Source: a virus. From it: a stretch of 45,491 bases of DNA. Below, piece by piece: positions 38,375 through 45,491 of the stretch (position 1 is the stretch's first letter; every line of letters starts with the position of its first letter). The stretch lies in IMG/VR virus record IMGVR_UViG_3300045009_000856, positions 1 to 45,491 of that record; one strand, written 5' to 3'. The notes beneath the pieces are model-generated. The model ran no database searches. It was not told where the DNA came from and was given only the letters and a program-made list of their open reading frames with translations. The position numbers and the translations under genes are program-made.

Positions 38375-39850
38375 ATGGGTTCTATTGATTTCAGCCAATA
38401 CATCGACCTTACGATCGATGACAAAAGCCCTTCGGAAATATACGAGGAGGCGGTCGAATACGGAAGAAATGCTCTTCCGGAGCTAAACCCGCGGGCCGGC
38501 ACCCTCGAAGATGCGCTCATGCAGTCATTTGCGTATATCGGATCAGCAACGATCGGCGCTATCAACCGACTTCCGGACGGACTGATGGAGGGTGTTCTCA
38601 AGCTTCATGGATTGGAGCGTCTTGAGGCGACGTTTGCGACACTCAACGTTGAATTCACCCTTTCGGAACTTGGTGGATCGGTTCCTGCGGGAACGGCCGT
38701 AATTTACAATTACAACAATGGGCAAGATGTCGAGCAGTGTGCATTTGAGCTGGCTGAAACATTGATAGCCGCATCAAACTCATACACGGTTGTTGGGATC
38801 GTTACATCGGTCAAATCCGGCGTTATTCCAAATATTCCGGCTGGAGCGGTGCTAGCGATTTCGGAACCAAGCTCGATAATTCTTTTGTGTGAATCTGTTG
38901 AAGCTTTGACGCAGGGAAACACAGCAGAGACATCGGAAGAATATTTTGCGCGTGGCACCTCGTATCTGCAATCCCTTTCTCGAGTTCTCACCACTGGCAG
39001 ACAAGTTGAAAATTTTATCCTTACGACGTTCGCCGACGTAAAAAGATGCAAGGTTTATGACTTGGCAAAAGCTGTCGTTTTCAATGCCGCCCAAAACGCC
39101 ACCAATTTGACCAAAAATGGCGCAACAGCAACAGTCGAAACCAACTCTGCTTTTGCGACAGCGTCGGCCGGTGATCCCGTGTATCGAGTGTTGTCTCCAG
39201 AATTTTATGGAAATACTCAATATTCATTTTTCAAGTCAGGAACGTTCATCGGAACGTTTTCCGGCAATAATCTTGAGATTTCCAATCCGGTTGGAGGAAC
39301 TGGATCTTCGGGCCCTGTAAACGTAGTAAATCTTACTGAACTCGATCTTTTGACAATTGAGTCGAATCCTGACCCTGGATTTTTCGCCATTTTTGTTTGT
39401 GGCCAAAACGGAACTCCGATTTCTCAATCGCTGAAAACAAAAATTAGAGAATCAATTGAAGAACGAATTGTGGCTGGTTTGTCTTTTGAAATTTTGGACA
39501 TCTGGACGTACGATCTCAAGTTCAGTATTTCCATTGCCGTAGATCCGAGTTACATTGCCGACGACGTGGTTGACGAAGTAAAAGCAGCGATCGAAACTGG
39601 TATTTCTCCTGACGAATGGAAGAATTGGGATTCGGTAGTGAGAATTTTCGATATCGTTGTTGAAGCTTCACGAATCGCGGGTGTTTCTTATGTTTTCGCT
39701 GTTTCTGCAACTGAGCTGACATACCCAGCAACGGCCCCAGGAAATAATTTGCTCTATGCGGAATCGACTAACGGGTCTCAACTAATCGGTTACGCGCCGA
39801 GTTACGCAGGACTTCTCCCCAGGGCAACCGTTCAAGTGTCCGTTGCGTGA
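38375..39850 (+). CDS. Baseplate J-like protein (gp6/gp47)
   Basis: 491 residues. The N-terminal FSQYIDLTIDDKSPSEIYEEAVEYGRNALPELNPRAGTLEDALMQSFAYI, FTLSELGGSVPAGTAVI, and TSEEYFARGTSYLQSLSRVLTTGRQVENF with ADVKRCKVYDLA match baseplate J/gp47 proteins forming the wedge. The C-terminal part (LSFEILDIWTYDLKFSISIAVDPSY, DEVKAAIETGISPDEW) matches the usual C-terminal module. Length slightly above P2 J but normal for the gp47 group. Confidence 0.92.
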   Translation: MGSIDFSQYIDLTIDDKSPSEIYEEAVEYGRNALPELNPRAGTLEDALMQSFAYIGSATIGAINRLPDGLMEGVLKLHGLERLEATFATLNVEFTLSELGGSVPAGTAVIYNYNNGQDVEQCAFELAETLIAASNSYTVVGIVTSVKSGVIPNIPAGAVLAISEPSSIILLCESVEALTQGNTAETSEEYFARGTSYLQSLSRVLTTGRQVENFILTTFADVKRCKVYDLAKAVVFNAAQNATNLTKNGATATVETNSAFATASAGDPVYRVLSPEFYGNTQYSFFKSGTFIGTFSGNNLEISNPVGGTGSSGPVNVVNLTELDLLTIESNPDPGFFAIFVCGQNGTPISQSLKTKIRESIEERIVAGLSFEILDIWTYDLKFSISIAVDPSYIADDVVDEVKAAIETGISPDEWKNWDSVVRIFDIVVEASRIAGVSYVFAVSATELTYPATAPGNNLLYAESTNGSQLIGYAPSYAGLLPRATVQVSVA

Positions 39851-39853
39851 CTC

Positions 39854-41104
39854 ATGCGTTCTGTCAACCGATTTTCCGACGTTGACGCACAACTTAGTGC
39901 GTTCGGCCAAACTCAAAGCTGGCAAGTTTCTAACGCGATTTTCAATGCGCAGGGTTTGTCCACCTTCAGGCCGGGAAAATATCGACAAGCTGCGATGTTG
40001 CGCATAAATCCAGATCTTCCAACTTCTGTGTATATTGCCGGCGTCGACGGAGACATGGACGATCTAAACGAGCAAATGACTTTTGTTTTTGCTGTTCGCA
40101 TGCAACTTGGTGGTTCGATCGAAGTTACTGTTTCCGAAACCGTCTATAACAACATCTACAGCGAAACCATAACGATTGAATCGTCAACGACTACTTCTGC
40201 GACGTCAATTAATTTGGGTTCAGCAACAGAAACATTCAATTGGACGGTAGTGAGACTTAAACCATTTTTGATATCCGGAAATGGAACAGTTGCCCCCTCG
40301 TATAACTTTCTTATCAATTTTGATCCGGCCGGAACTAACGAAACTTTTTATTTCACCTCGCCAACAATGATGCGCTACTACGAATTGTTGGATAAAAATT
40401 CTGTAATGGTGAGTCTTGGGACAAAACTGCCAGATTGGATTTTAAAAAAAGAGCTGAGCGTAGAATCCAATCCGAACGTAAAAATGCTTCGTTTTATGGA
40501 CATTGCTTCGGACTATATAGACAAAGCAAATGAATATCTCTCAAAATTTTTATACGCTGATATTTCTGATGGCTACAACGAGAACGTCGATGACACCAAG
40601 AGCACTCTTGTAGATCCGACCGTGGCCGACTATCAGACTTTGTTGTGGTTGCTTGTTTTTACGTTTACTTATCCAATAGCGCGATATCGGCTTTCACCAG
40701 ACTATGAGCCGACGCCATTCATTCTTGACGAGAGCGAACTCGACGGGACAGACAGAATTATTTTGACCGCATCAGAAGAACTGCTTCCCCCGGCAATTTC
40801 GCGGGAAACTCAAATTGCGCTGCTTAGGTGGCAAGCACGGACCAGTTATTACGGCGGTTTTGCTGGAACCCTGCCGGCCGTTCGCGAGTCAGCAAAACAG
40901 ATGCTGACCGGGAACAAAACAATTACAATTTCTTACAATTACGAGACGACTCCATGGGTTATAAACATTTTTACTCCGTGGAACGAAACGCTTGGTGGAG
41001 ACGTAAGCCTTATCGGTTCATCGTCGACGATTGTCATGGAAGCTATTTCTTACGCAAAACCACTTGGAGTCTTGGTGAACCATCAGATGACCGCAGCGGT
41101 TTAG
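39854..41104 (+). CDS. Baseplate-associated tail protein (I-like position)
   Basis: 416 residues, three bases after the J-like stop. The N-terminal half is beta-rich with a Ser/Thr repeat (ETITIESSTTTSATSINLGSATETF), resembling a fibre-attachment domain. The C-terminal half (YDIA-type helix PNVKMLRFMDIASDYIDKANEYL, WLLVFTFTYPIARYRLSPDY, LLRWQARTSYYGGFAGTLPAVRESAKQML) has the helical layout of P2 I-like baseplate proteins. No catalytic motif was seen. Probably links wedge to fibres. Confidence 0.65.
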   Translation: MRSVNRFSDVDAQLSAFGQTQSWQVSNAIFNAQGLSTFRPGKYRQAAMLRINPDLPTSVYIAGVDGDMDDLNEQMTFVFAVRMQLGGSIEVTVSETVYNNIYSETITIESSTTTSATSINLGSATETFNWTVVRLKPFLISGNGTVAPSYNFLINFDPAGTNETFYFTSPTMMRYYELLDKNSVMVSLGTKLPDWILKKELSVESNPNVKMLRFMDIASDYIDKANEYLSKFLYADISDGYNENVDDTKSTLVDPTVADYQTLLWLLVFTFTYPIARYRLSPDYEPTPFILDESELDGTDRIILTASEELLPPAISRETQIALLRWQARTSYYGGFAGTLPAVRESAKQMLTGNKTITISYNYETTPWVINIFTPWNETLGGDVSLIGSSSTIVMEAISYAKPLGVLVNHQMTAAV

Positions 41105-41137
41105 CTTTGGGGTATAATTTGATTACCGGAGGCTTTC

Positions 41138-41371
41138 ATGGCCGACAATGATGAAGGTTCACTAGATAAGTTGTTTGAACAACTTGTGCGGGAAATACTC
41201 CCATCCACAATAATTACAAACTTCATACTCGTGGCCGAAATTGTCAACGATGACGGAACCGACCTGAACGTAACGGTGTCTTCCACTTTGACACCGTGGC
41301 TTGCTTTGGGAATGATTCGGTCAGCAGAAGAAATGATTACTTCCGGAGAATGCAATTTCCCTTCAATATAG
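41138..41371 (+). CDS. Small conserved-type phage protein
   Basis: 77 residues behind a strong CCGGAGG site. Acidic N-terminus (MADNDEGSLDKLFEQLV), a hydrophobic strand (TIITNFILVAEIVNDDGTDLNVTVSS), then TLTPWLALGMIRSAEEMI. Proteins of this pattern are common next to phage tail or lysis genes; the function is unknown to me. It sits between the baseplate and holin genes. Confidence 0.75.
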   Translation: MADNDEGSLDKLFEQLVREILPSTIITNFILVAEIVNDDGTDLNVTVSSTLTPWLALGMIRSAEEMITSGECNFPSI

Positions 41372-41380
41372 GAGAAAAAC

Positions 41381-41596
41381 ATGAACATGAAATTCATCAA
41401 AGACACAGCAGAACGAACAGTGACAGCTTTTCTGACTGCCTACCTGGGTGCCTGGGTTGCCGCAGGTAGCTCTTTCGACGCCCTGTTGGACAGCAACAAC
41501 CTGAAGATCGGCGTAACTGCGGCCGTGTTGTCGGTTGCGGCAGCACTCGGCTTGAAGAGGGTCGGTCCCAACAAGGATTCAGCGTCGATTCTCTGA
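41381..41596 (+). CDS. Holin (r1t-like)
   Basis: 71 residues behind TAGGAGAA. FIKDTAERTVTAFLTAYLGAWVAAGS at the N-terminus, a short loop with DSNNLK, then a second hydrophobic stretch IGVTAAVLSVAAALGLKRVG. This two-helix pattern with a kDtaERtv start is that of r1t-type (class II) holins, common in phages of Gram-positive bacteria including actinophages. Holins make the lysis pores; no free endolysin gene was recognised in the window. Confidence 0.8.
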   Translation: MNMKFIKDTAERTVTAFLTAYLGAWVAAGSSFDALLDSNNLKIGVTAAVLSVAAALGLKRVGPNKDSASIL

Positions 41597-41665
41597 GATT
41601 CTTTGCCTCGTTGGCAGGCGCTCTAATCTACAATGGATTGAAGTAGTAGGTGAAGGTGCCTGTCA
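41597..41665 (+). promoter_or_regulatory. Short intergenic region with possible -10 (TACAAT)
   Basis: The gap between holin and the first fibre-type gene holds TACAAT at 41629-41634, 32 bases before the next ATG, without a convincing -35. A small TGCC...GGCA hairpin lies at about 41604-41616. Nothing stronger was seen. Confidence 0.25.
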
Positions 41666-42067
41666 ATGATTGCTGGGGTTTACAATATTATTTGCGAACA
41701 GGGCTCGGAGCTGAACCTGCTTGTCCAGGTTGAGCAACCCGATCTTGCGACTGACCCGACTGGCCAAACGTATGAACCGTTTGACCTTAGGGGGTATACG
41801 GCAAGAATGCAGGTTCGCAGAACAATTGAAAGCCCGAACGTTATAGTGAATCTCACGACCGAAAATGGTGGGTTGAACATAAATCCAGATTCGGTAGAAC
41901 CTTTTCCCGGTTTTGAATACAACAACCTTCAAATTTTTATGTCGCATTCGCAGACTGCAGCTCTCACAAGTGGTGGTGTTTACGATATTGAACTGGTCAG
42001 CGAAGACGGCAACGTTCACAGGCTGCTCCGGGGAGAGTTCAAATTCGCTTACGAGGTGACCAGATGA
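41666..42067 (+). CDS. Tail fibre-network / baseplate accessory protein
   Basis: 133 residues of beta structure: AGVYNIICEQGSELNLLVQVEQ, FDLRGYTARMQVRRTIESPNVIVNLTTENGGL, LQIFMSHSQTAALTSGGVYDIELVSEDGNVHRLLRGEFKFAYEVTR. The DL.GYTARMQVR ... G.YDIEL...DG.V.RLL.G pattern occurs in many phage structural genes before fibres, probably as an attachment module. The stop overlaps the next start (ATGA). Confidence 0.7.
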   Translation: MIAGVYNIICEQGSELNLLVQVEQPDLATDPTGQTYEPFDLRGYTARMQVRRTIESPNVIVNLTTENGGLNINPDSVEPFPGFEYNNLQIFMSHSQTAALTSGGVYDIELVSEDGNVHRLLRGEFKFAYEVTR

Positions 42068-42477
42068 CGGCAAGTGAAGTTAGAGAAGTACAAAACAGGG
42101 TTATCGTTCAGCTCCATAGCCCTTATGGCCCGCGGGGTCGTGGTTGGTTTTCTGGCATCGGAAATCCAAACAACGACATCGGCAAGCCCGGCGACTTCTA
42201 TATTGACCTTCAAACCTCAAGGTATTTCGGACCAAAGACAGATACCGGTTGGCCGCCACCGTTTTTTACAGCGGGAGCCTATGTCACCCGCTATCAGCAC
42301 GTTCAGTCGACTCCGTCTGCAGAATGGATTATTCACCACGGATTGGGCGGAAAGCCGTCGATTGTTGTCGTTGATACTGCCGGCACGGTAGTCATTGGCG
42401 AAATAACTTACGTTTCCGACCTTGAAATTCGTGTAGAATTTACATCGGCGTTTGCCGGTTACGCCTATCTAACATAA
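42064..42477 (+). CDS. Tail fibre-associated protein
   Basis: 137 residues with two parts. Residues about 25-65 (GWFSGIGNPNNDIGKPGDFYIDLQTSRYFGPKTDTGW) follow the collagen/fibre-linked GDFYID...YGPK..GW pattern. Residues about 80-137 (EWIIHHGLGGKPSIVVVDTAGTVVIGEITYVSDLEIRVEFTSAFAGYAYL) form a C-terminal module also present in similar form at the end of the next, longer fibre protein. It is coupled to the preceding gene. Confidence 0.7.
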   Translation: MTASEVREVQNRVIVQLHSPYGPRGRGWFSGIGNPNNDIGKPGDFYIDLQTSRYFGPKTDTGWPPPFFTAGAYVTRYQHVQSTPSAEWIIHHGLGGKPSIVVVDTAGTVVIGEITYVSDLEIRVEFTSAFAGYAYLT

Positions 42478-42486
42478 GGAAGTTGC

Positions 42487-43992
42487 ATGGCTACCAAATT
42501 TGTAACTAACCTAGACCTCAACCAAAATCAAATCCTCAATGGTCGGTTCCAGGTTCTTGATGCAGACCCGACCACTGGCAACTTTAGTGGCCGCGTTTAT
42601 TACAACTCTTCGGAGGGAACACTCAAGTACTACCACGTTCCCACTGGTAGCACATCTGGATCCTGGCGCAAACTTATTCGCGGAATTTCCTCTGGTACAA
42701 CAGCGCTTACCGCAACCGAATCTTCAGGAAACTTTTCGCTTTCGATTGCCGATGCGACAATTTCTGTATCTGGTCTCATGTCCAACACGGACAAGGCCAT
42801 CCTCGATGACGCAACAGCCGCAAACGTCGCCGGCAAAATTGTAGAAAGAAACGCAACTGGCGACTTTTCTGCCGGAACAATCACCGCCAACCTTACGGGA
42901 AACGTAACTGGCAACGTGACTGGCAATGTAACGGGAACTGTTTCATCGCTCTCAAACCACGACACGGATGATCTTGCCGAGGGCGCAACCAACCTGTACT
43001 ACACGGACCTTCGTGTTCGTCAAAATCGCCTTGATCAGATGTCGTCGCCCACGTTGAATGTCAGTTTTAACGGGCAAAGAATTGTTGGTCTCGCCGAACC
43101 ACAGGACCCACAAGACGCTGCGACAAAGAACTATGTCGACGCTGCAAGATCTGGTCTTGACGTCAAAGAATCAGTCCGGCTTTTACTTTATAACAATCTT
43201 TCACCGCTTGCTGGCCTACCAGTAATTGACGGTGTGCAGACTGTTCAAGACGACAGAATTCTTGTCCGCGGCCAAAATGATGCGTCGCAAAACGGCATTT
43301 ACCTTGCCAAACAAACGGGCGGGTGGGTTAGATCAACCGACGCTGACAGCGACGCCGAGGTCGGCCCAGGCATGTTTGTGTTCGTCGAACAGGGTGATGA
43401 TTGGAGCGACTCTGGCTGGGTTTTGACGACAAATCGCCCCATCGTTCTCGGCACAACTTCGCTTGAGTTCACACAGTTCTCTTCGGCCGGTCAGAGCATT
43501 GCCGGAAACGGTCTCACAAAGGTGGGCAACACCATCGATGTCGTCGGAACGGCCGACAGAATAAGCGTCACAACTGGTTCTGTTGACATTGCGCAAACTT
43601 ATGTTGGCCAAACATCAATCACGACACTGGGAACAATTTCTACTGGTGTTTGGGCTGGAACAGATGTTGCGATTGAGCATGGTGGTACGGGCTCAAGCAC
43701 GGCTGCTGGGGCCAGAGCGAATCTTGGTTTTACGGCTGGAACACTATCTGTTACTGCTCCAGTCGTCGCAAGAGTTTCTGCTCAGACGGTGACGAGTTAC
43801 ACGACAGCAAACCTAAATGAACACACGATCACCCACAACTATGGGACACGCGATGTAACGGTTCAGCTGTTTGATAATGAAACATATGAAACGGTTTGGG
43901 CCGATGTTGCTCGTCTGAACACAAACGAAGTGACAGTTTCGTACAATGCTCTTGTTACTGGCAAAGAATACAGAGTAGTGGTAACTGGGTAA
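42487..43992 (+). CDS. Tail fibre protein
   Basis: 501 residues. The N-terminus (FVTNLDLNQNQILNGRFQVL, GRVYYNSSEGTLKYYH) is a fibre base. Next come GNVTGNVTGNVTGTVSSL repeats, DTDDLAEGATNLYYTDLRVRQNR, AATKNYVDAARSGLDVKESVR, and a domain with DDRILVRGQNDASQNGIYLA and GWVRSTDADSDAEVGPGMFVFVEQG, all widespread phage-fibre modules. The C-terminal 70 residues (TVTSYTTANLNEHTITHNYGTRDVTVQLFDNETYETVWADV) resemble the module ending the previous gene. Probably trimeric and involved in host recognition. Confidence 0.85.
   Translation: MATKFVTNLDLNQNQILNGRFQVLDADPTTGNFSGRVYYNSSEGTLKYYHVPTGSTSGSWRKLIRGISSGTTALTATESSGNFSLSIADATISVSGLMSNTDKAILDDATAANVAGKIVERNATGDFSAGTITANLTGNVTGNVTGNVTGTVSSLSNHDTDDLAEGATNLYYTDLRVRQNRLDQMSSPTLNVSFNGQRIVGLAEPQDPQDAATKNYVDAARSGLDVKESVRLLLYNNLSPLAGLPVIDGVQTVQDDRILVRGQNDASQNGIYLAKQTGGWVRSTDADSDAEVGPGMFVFVEQGDDWSDSGWVLTTNRPIVLGTTSLEFTQFSSAGQSIAGNGLTKVGNTIDVVGTADRISVTTGSVDIAQTYVGQTSITTLGTISTGVWAGTDVAIEHGGTGSSTAAGARANLGFTAGTLSVTAPVVARVSAQTVTSYTTANLNEHTITHNYGTRDVTVQLFDNETYETVWADVARLNTNEVTVSYNALVTGKEYRVVVTG
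42894..42944 (+). repeat. Degenerate GNVT-encoding tandem repeat
   Basis: About four 12-base units encode GNVT GNVT GNVT GT(V) in the fibre gene. Such short repeats are hot spots for length change in fibre shafts. Confidence 0.7.
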
Positions 43993-43997
43993 TCTAA

Positions 43998-44219
43998 ATG
44001 CCGACACCAAAGCAAAAAATTCTTACCGATATAGAAGTACTTGGTGATGCTGTCATATCCGGAACGATATCCGTAGAGGATGTTGAAATTTCAACAGAAG
44101 GAGCTCAGCAGAACTACGTGCTTCAATTTCGAGACGGCAAGTTCATTGCCAGGGCGCTAACCCTAGAGGGCGTTGACGTTTCAACATCTGTGGCGTTGAC
44201 ATGGTGGATGGGTAACTGA
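43998..44219 (+). CDS. Small fibre-cluster protein
   Basis: 73 residues, five bases after the fibre stop. ILTDIEVLGDAVISGTISVEDVEISTEGAQQNYVLQFRDGKFIA resembles one repeat of a phage fibre base (a GDA.ISGT pattern, then VLQ...GKF). It is probably a short fibre or cap subunit. Ends in ALTWWMGN. No further assignment. Confidence 0.65.
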   Translation: MPTPKQKILTDIEVLGDAVISGTISVEDVEISTEGAQQNYVLQFRDGKFIARALTLEGVDVSTSVALTWWMGN

Positions 44220-44220
44220 A

Positions 44221-44553
44221 ATGGCCGTTCTTCAATATCTTGGAAACGGCACACCGGCCGCCGACACGCCACTGGTTCTTCTTCAGCCGGATCTTGACTA
44301 CGACTATTTCGTTTCAGTCATGTGCACAAACAAGGGTCTCGGCGAGGCCCGCGTCACCGTTTACTCTAAGTCATTGGATGACACAGAGGCGCAGACACTT
44401 TACGCCGCATACGAAACGGTCATTTCGGGCAAAGAAACATGGGAAACCAAGAAGTGGGCGCTCAACGGAGACCACGCCCTGTACGTCCTATCCAATAATG
44501 GGAATGTCTCATTTGCGGCCACAGGAATTCTGTCTGAGAAGGTGATTCTCTAA
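44221..44553 (+). CDS. Fibre-cluster hypothetical protein
   Basis: 110 residues, one base after the previous stop. Beta-rich with a hydrophobic core (YFVSVMCTNKGLGEARVTVYSKS, ALYVLSNNGNVSFAATGI). The fold looks like a jelly-roll or immunoglobulin-like head-decoration or fibre piece. The stop overlaps the next ATG (TAATG). Function unknown. Confidence 0.7.
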   Translation: MAVLQYLGNGTPAADTPLVLLQPDLDYDYFVSVMCTNKGLGEARVTVYSKSLDDTEAQTLYAAYETVISGKETWETKKWALNGDHALYVLSNNGNVSFAATGILSEKVIL

Positions 44554-44807
44554 TGTCTGAACAACCGATCATCGTCAACCCCGACAGCATCGAGGAGTTG
44601 GTCGACCGCGTTTTTTATGGTTTCCACTACGACTTCATCAATGACGTCTTGACAGTCGAGGCAATTGAGGAAGACGAAGAAATCAGGCTTCCCGAAACGG
44701 GTTTCACCGATCTGGATGATTTCATCGCATGGCTTTCCTCAAAAAAGTATCTTGGTTTCTCGTGGAGAACGGCTACATCGTCTAATCTTGTGATGGAGGT
44801 TTCCTAA
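44553..44807 (+). CDS. Fibre-cluster hypothetical protein
   Basis: 84 residues. Acidic, alpha/beta: IVNPDSIEELVDRVFYGFHYDFINDVLTVEAIEEDEEIRLPETGFTDLDDFIAWLSSKKYLGFSW. No family recognised. The overlaps at both ends (TAATG) show it is translated with the neighbouring fibre genes, so a fibre chaperone or accessory role is possible. Confidence 0.7.
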   Translation: MSEQPIIVNPDSIEELVDRVFYGFHYDFINDVLTVEAIEEDEEIRLPETGFTDLDDFIAWLSSKKYLGFSWRTATSSNLVMEVS

Positions 44808-45491
44808 TGCCGCAGCTTATTGATCTTGGGAGGCTTCGTCTTTCGTTCCAGGGCGATTATGCCGACGCGACGAACTACCAAACCAACGATGTCGTTCGTT
44901 ATGGCGGCAACCTTTACGTCTATATCAATGCCGTCACGACCCAAAACATCATCCCGGTCACGGCGAGCCATTGGTCCCTCATGCTCGAGGGCACGAACTT
45001 CCGTGGGCCATGGGCTACCAGCACGTCATACCTCATCGGCGACGTGGTCAATTACGGCGGATTGCTGTACCTCGCTCTTGCCAATTCTTCAAACATCCAG
45101 CCAGATGATGACGCGACAAAGTGGCAAAAATATCTTGATGGTCTGAAGTTTGAGGGCGAGTGGAACAGCGCGACTGCCTATCAGCAGGCCGACGTCGTTC
45201 GTCTCGGTGGTCGCGTTTACATTTCAAAAATTGACAACACCGGCACGAAGCCGGGCAGTGCTGGATCTTCGGAAGAATGGGAAGTGCTGTCCGACGGATC
45301 TCGTCATTTCGACTCGTGGCACGACACCGAAACGTATTACATCAACGACGTAGTGACGATTGGCGGTGTCGAGTATCAGGCAACTGAGAACACCGATGCC
45401 GGTGATGATCCGGTTGATGGCGGCCCGTGGTCAATTCTCCGCAATGGATTTTCTTTCGTCGGCAACTGGACGTCGGCACAACCGTACGAAA
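44807..45491 (+). CDS. Adhesin with tandem carbohydrate-binding-like repeats, partial
   Basis: Begins MPQLIDLGRLRLSFQG after GGAGG and runs off the right edge (228 residues visible). At least four repeats of about 45-60 residues follow the pattern F.G.W...T.Y..GDVV..GG.LY.A...W, beginning FQGDYADATNYQ, FRGPWATSTSYL, FEGEWNSATAYQ and FDSWHDTETYY, with a fifth starting FVGNWTSAQPY. The pattern resembles CBM5/12 chitin-binding-type modules. It is probably a receptor-binding fibre for a surface glycan. Confidence 0.8.
   Translation, partial: MPQLIDLGRLRLSFQGDYADATNYQTNDVVRYGGNLYVYINAVTTQNIIPVTASHWSLMLEGTNFRGPWATSTSYLIGDVVNYGGLLYLALANSSNIQPDDDATKWQKYLDGLKFEGEWNSATAYQQADVVRLGGRVYISKIDNTGTKPGSAGSSEEWEVLSDGSRHFDSWHDTETYYINDVVTIGGVEYQATENTDAGDDPVDGGPWSILRNGFSFVGNWTSAQPYE

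Noticed and set aside
42894-42944. CRISPR-like repetition
   Set aside because: Four short contiguous coding units without spacers; they encode GNVT repeats of a fibre shaft.

Overview
This window is part of a tailed-phage genome of the contractile-tail (myovirus) type. The evidence is a large terminase, an HK97-type portal and prohead protease, a tail sheath and tube, a frameshifted tail-assembly chaperone, a long tape measure and a complete baseplate set (hub, spike, gp25-like, J-like and I-like proteins). I saw no tRNA, rRNA, CRISPR array, insertion sequence or integrase. Base composition is moderate (roughly mid-40s % GC by eye), and starts use ATG, GTG and TTG. Host assignment is inference: an r1t-like small holin and DxDGD...VQ.GT and GLSGAM-like motifs in the head proteins recall phages of Actinobacteria, but nothing here proves it.

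Left arm (1-19.4 kb, all minus strand, read right to left): a small membrane protein; a portal fused to a MuF domain; an unusually long multidomain prohead protease; a Cys-containing protein; an acidic protein with two PepSY-like repeats; a giant protein of about 2761 residues with two separate HExxH zinc-peptidase motifs; three more proteins; and a partial gene leaving the left edge. The giant protein and the two other long proteins at the left share a 19-residue Cys-to-Cys motif with identical spacing. Linkers in the giant protein and in the protease carry a repeated GLSGAM-type motif that could mark maturation cleavage sites. I read this as a head and internal-protein operon, perhaps a polyprotein cut by the prohead protease and delivered with the DNA. 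A major capsid protein is not recognisable in the window.

Middle (19.5-25.1 kb, plus strand): the terminase is followed by a recombination and repair module: a Rad52-like annealing protein, a Cas4/RecB-like Fe-S nuclease, an HNH endonuclease, a RuvC-like resolvase, a ParB-like protein and small helpers. Many of these genes overlap by a few bases.

Right arm (25.1-45.5 kb, plus strand): a small Arg-rich ORF, neck proteins, sheath, tube, chaperone pair with a canonical AAACCCT slippery site, tape measure with a C-terminal M15-type peptidase, baseplate, holin, and a series of fibre and adhesin genes ending in a partial gene with tandem carbohydrate-binding-like repeats.

The parts most worth following up are the giant two-zincin protein and its motif punctuation, the neighbouring PepSY protein, and the sigma-70 region-4-like helix-turn-helix carried at the C-terminus of the prohead protease.
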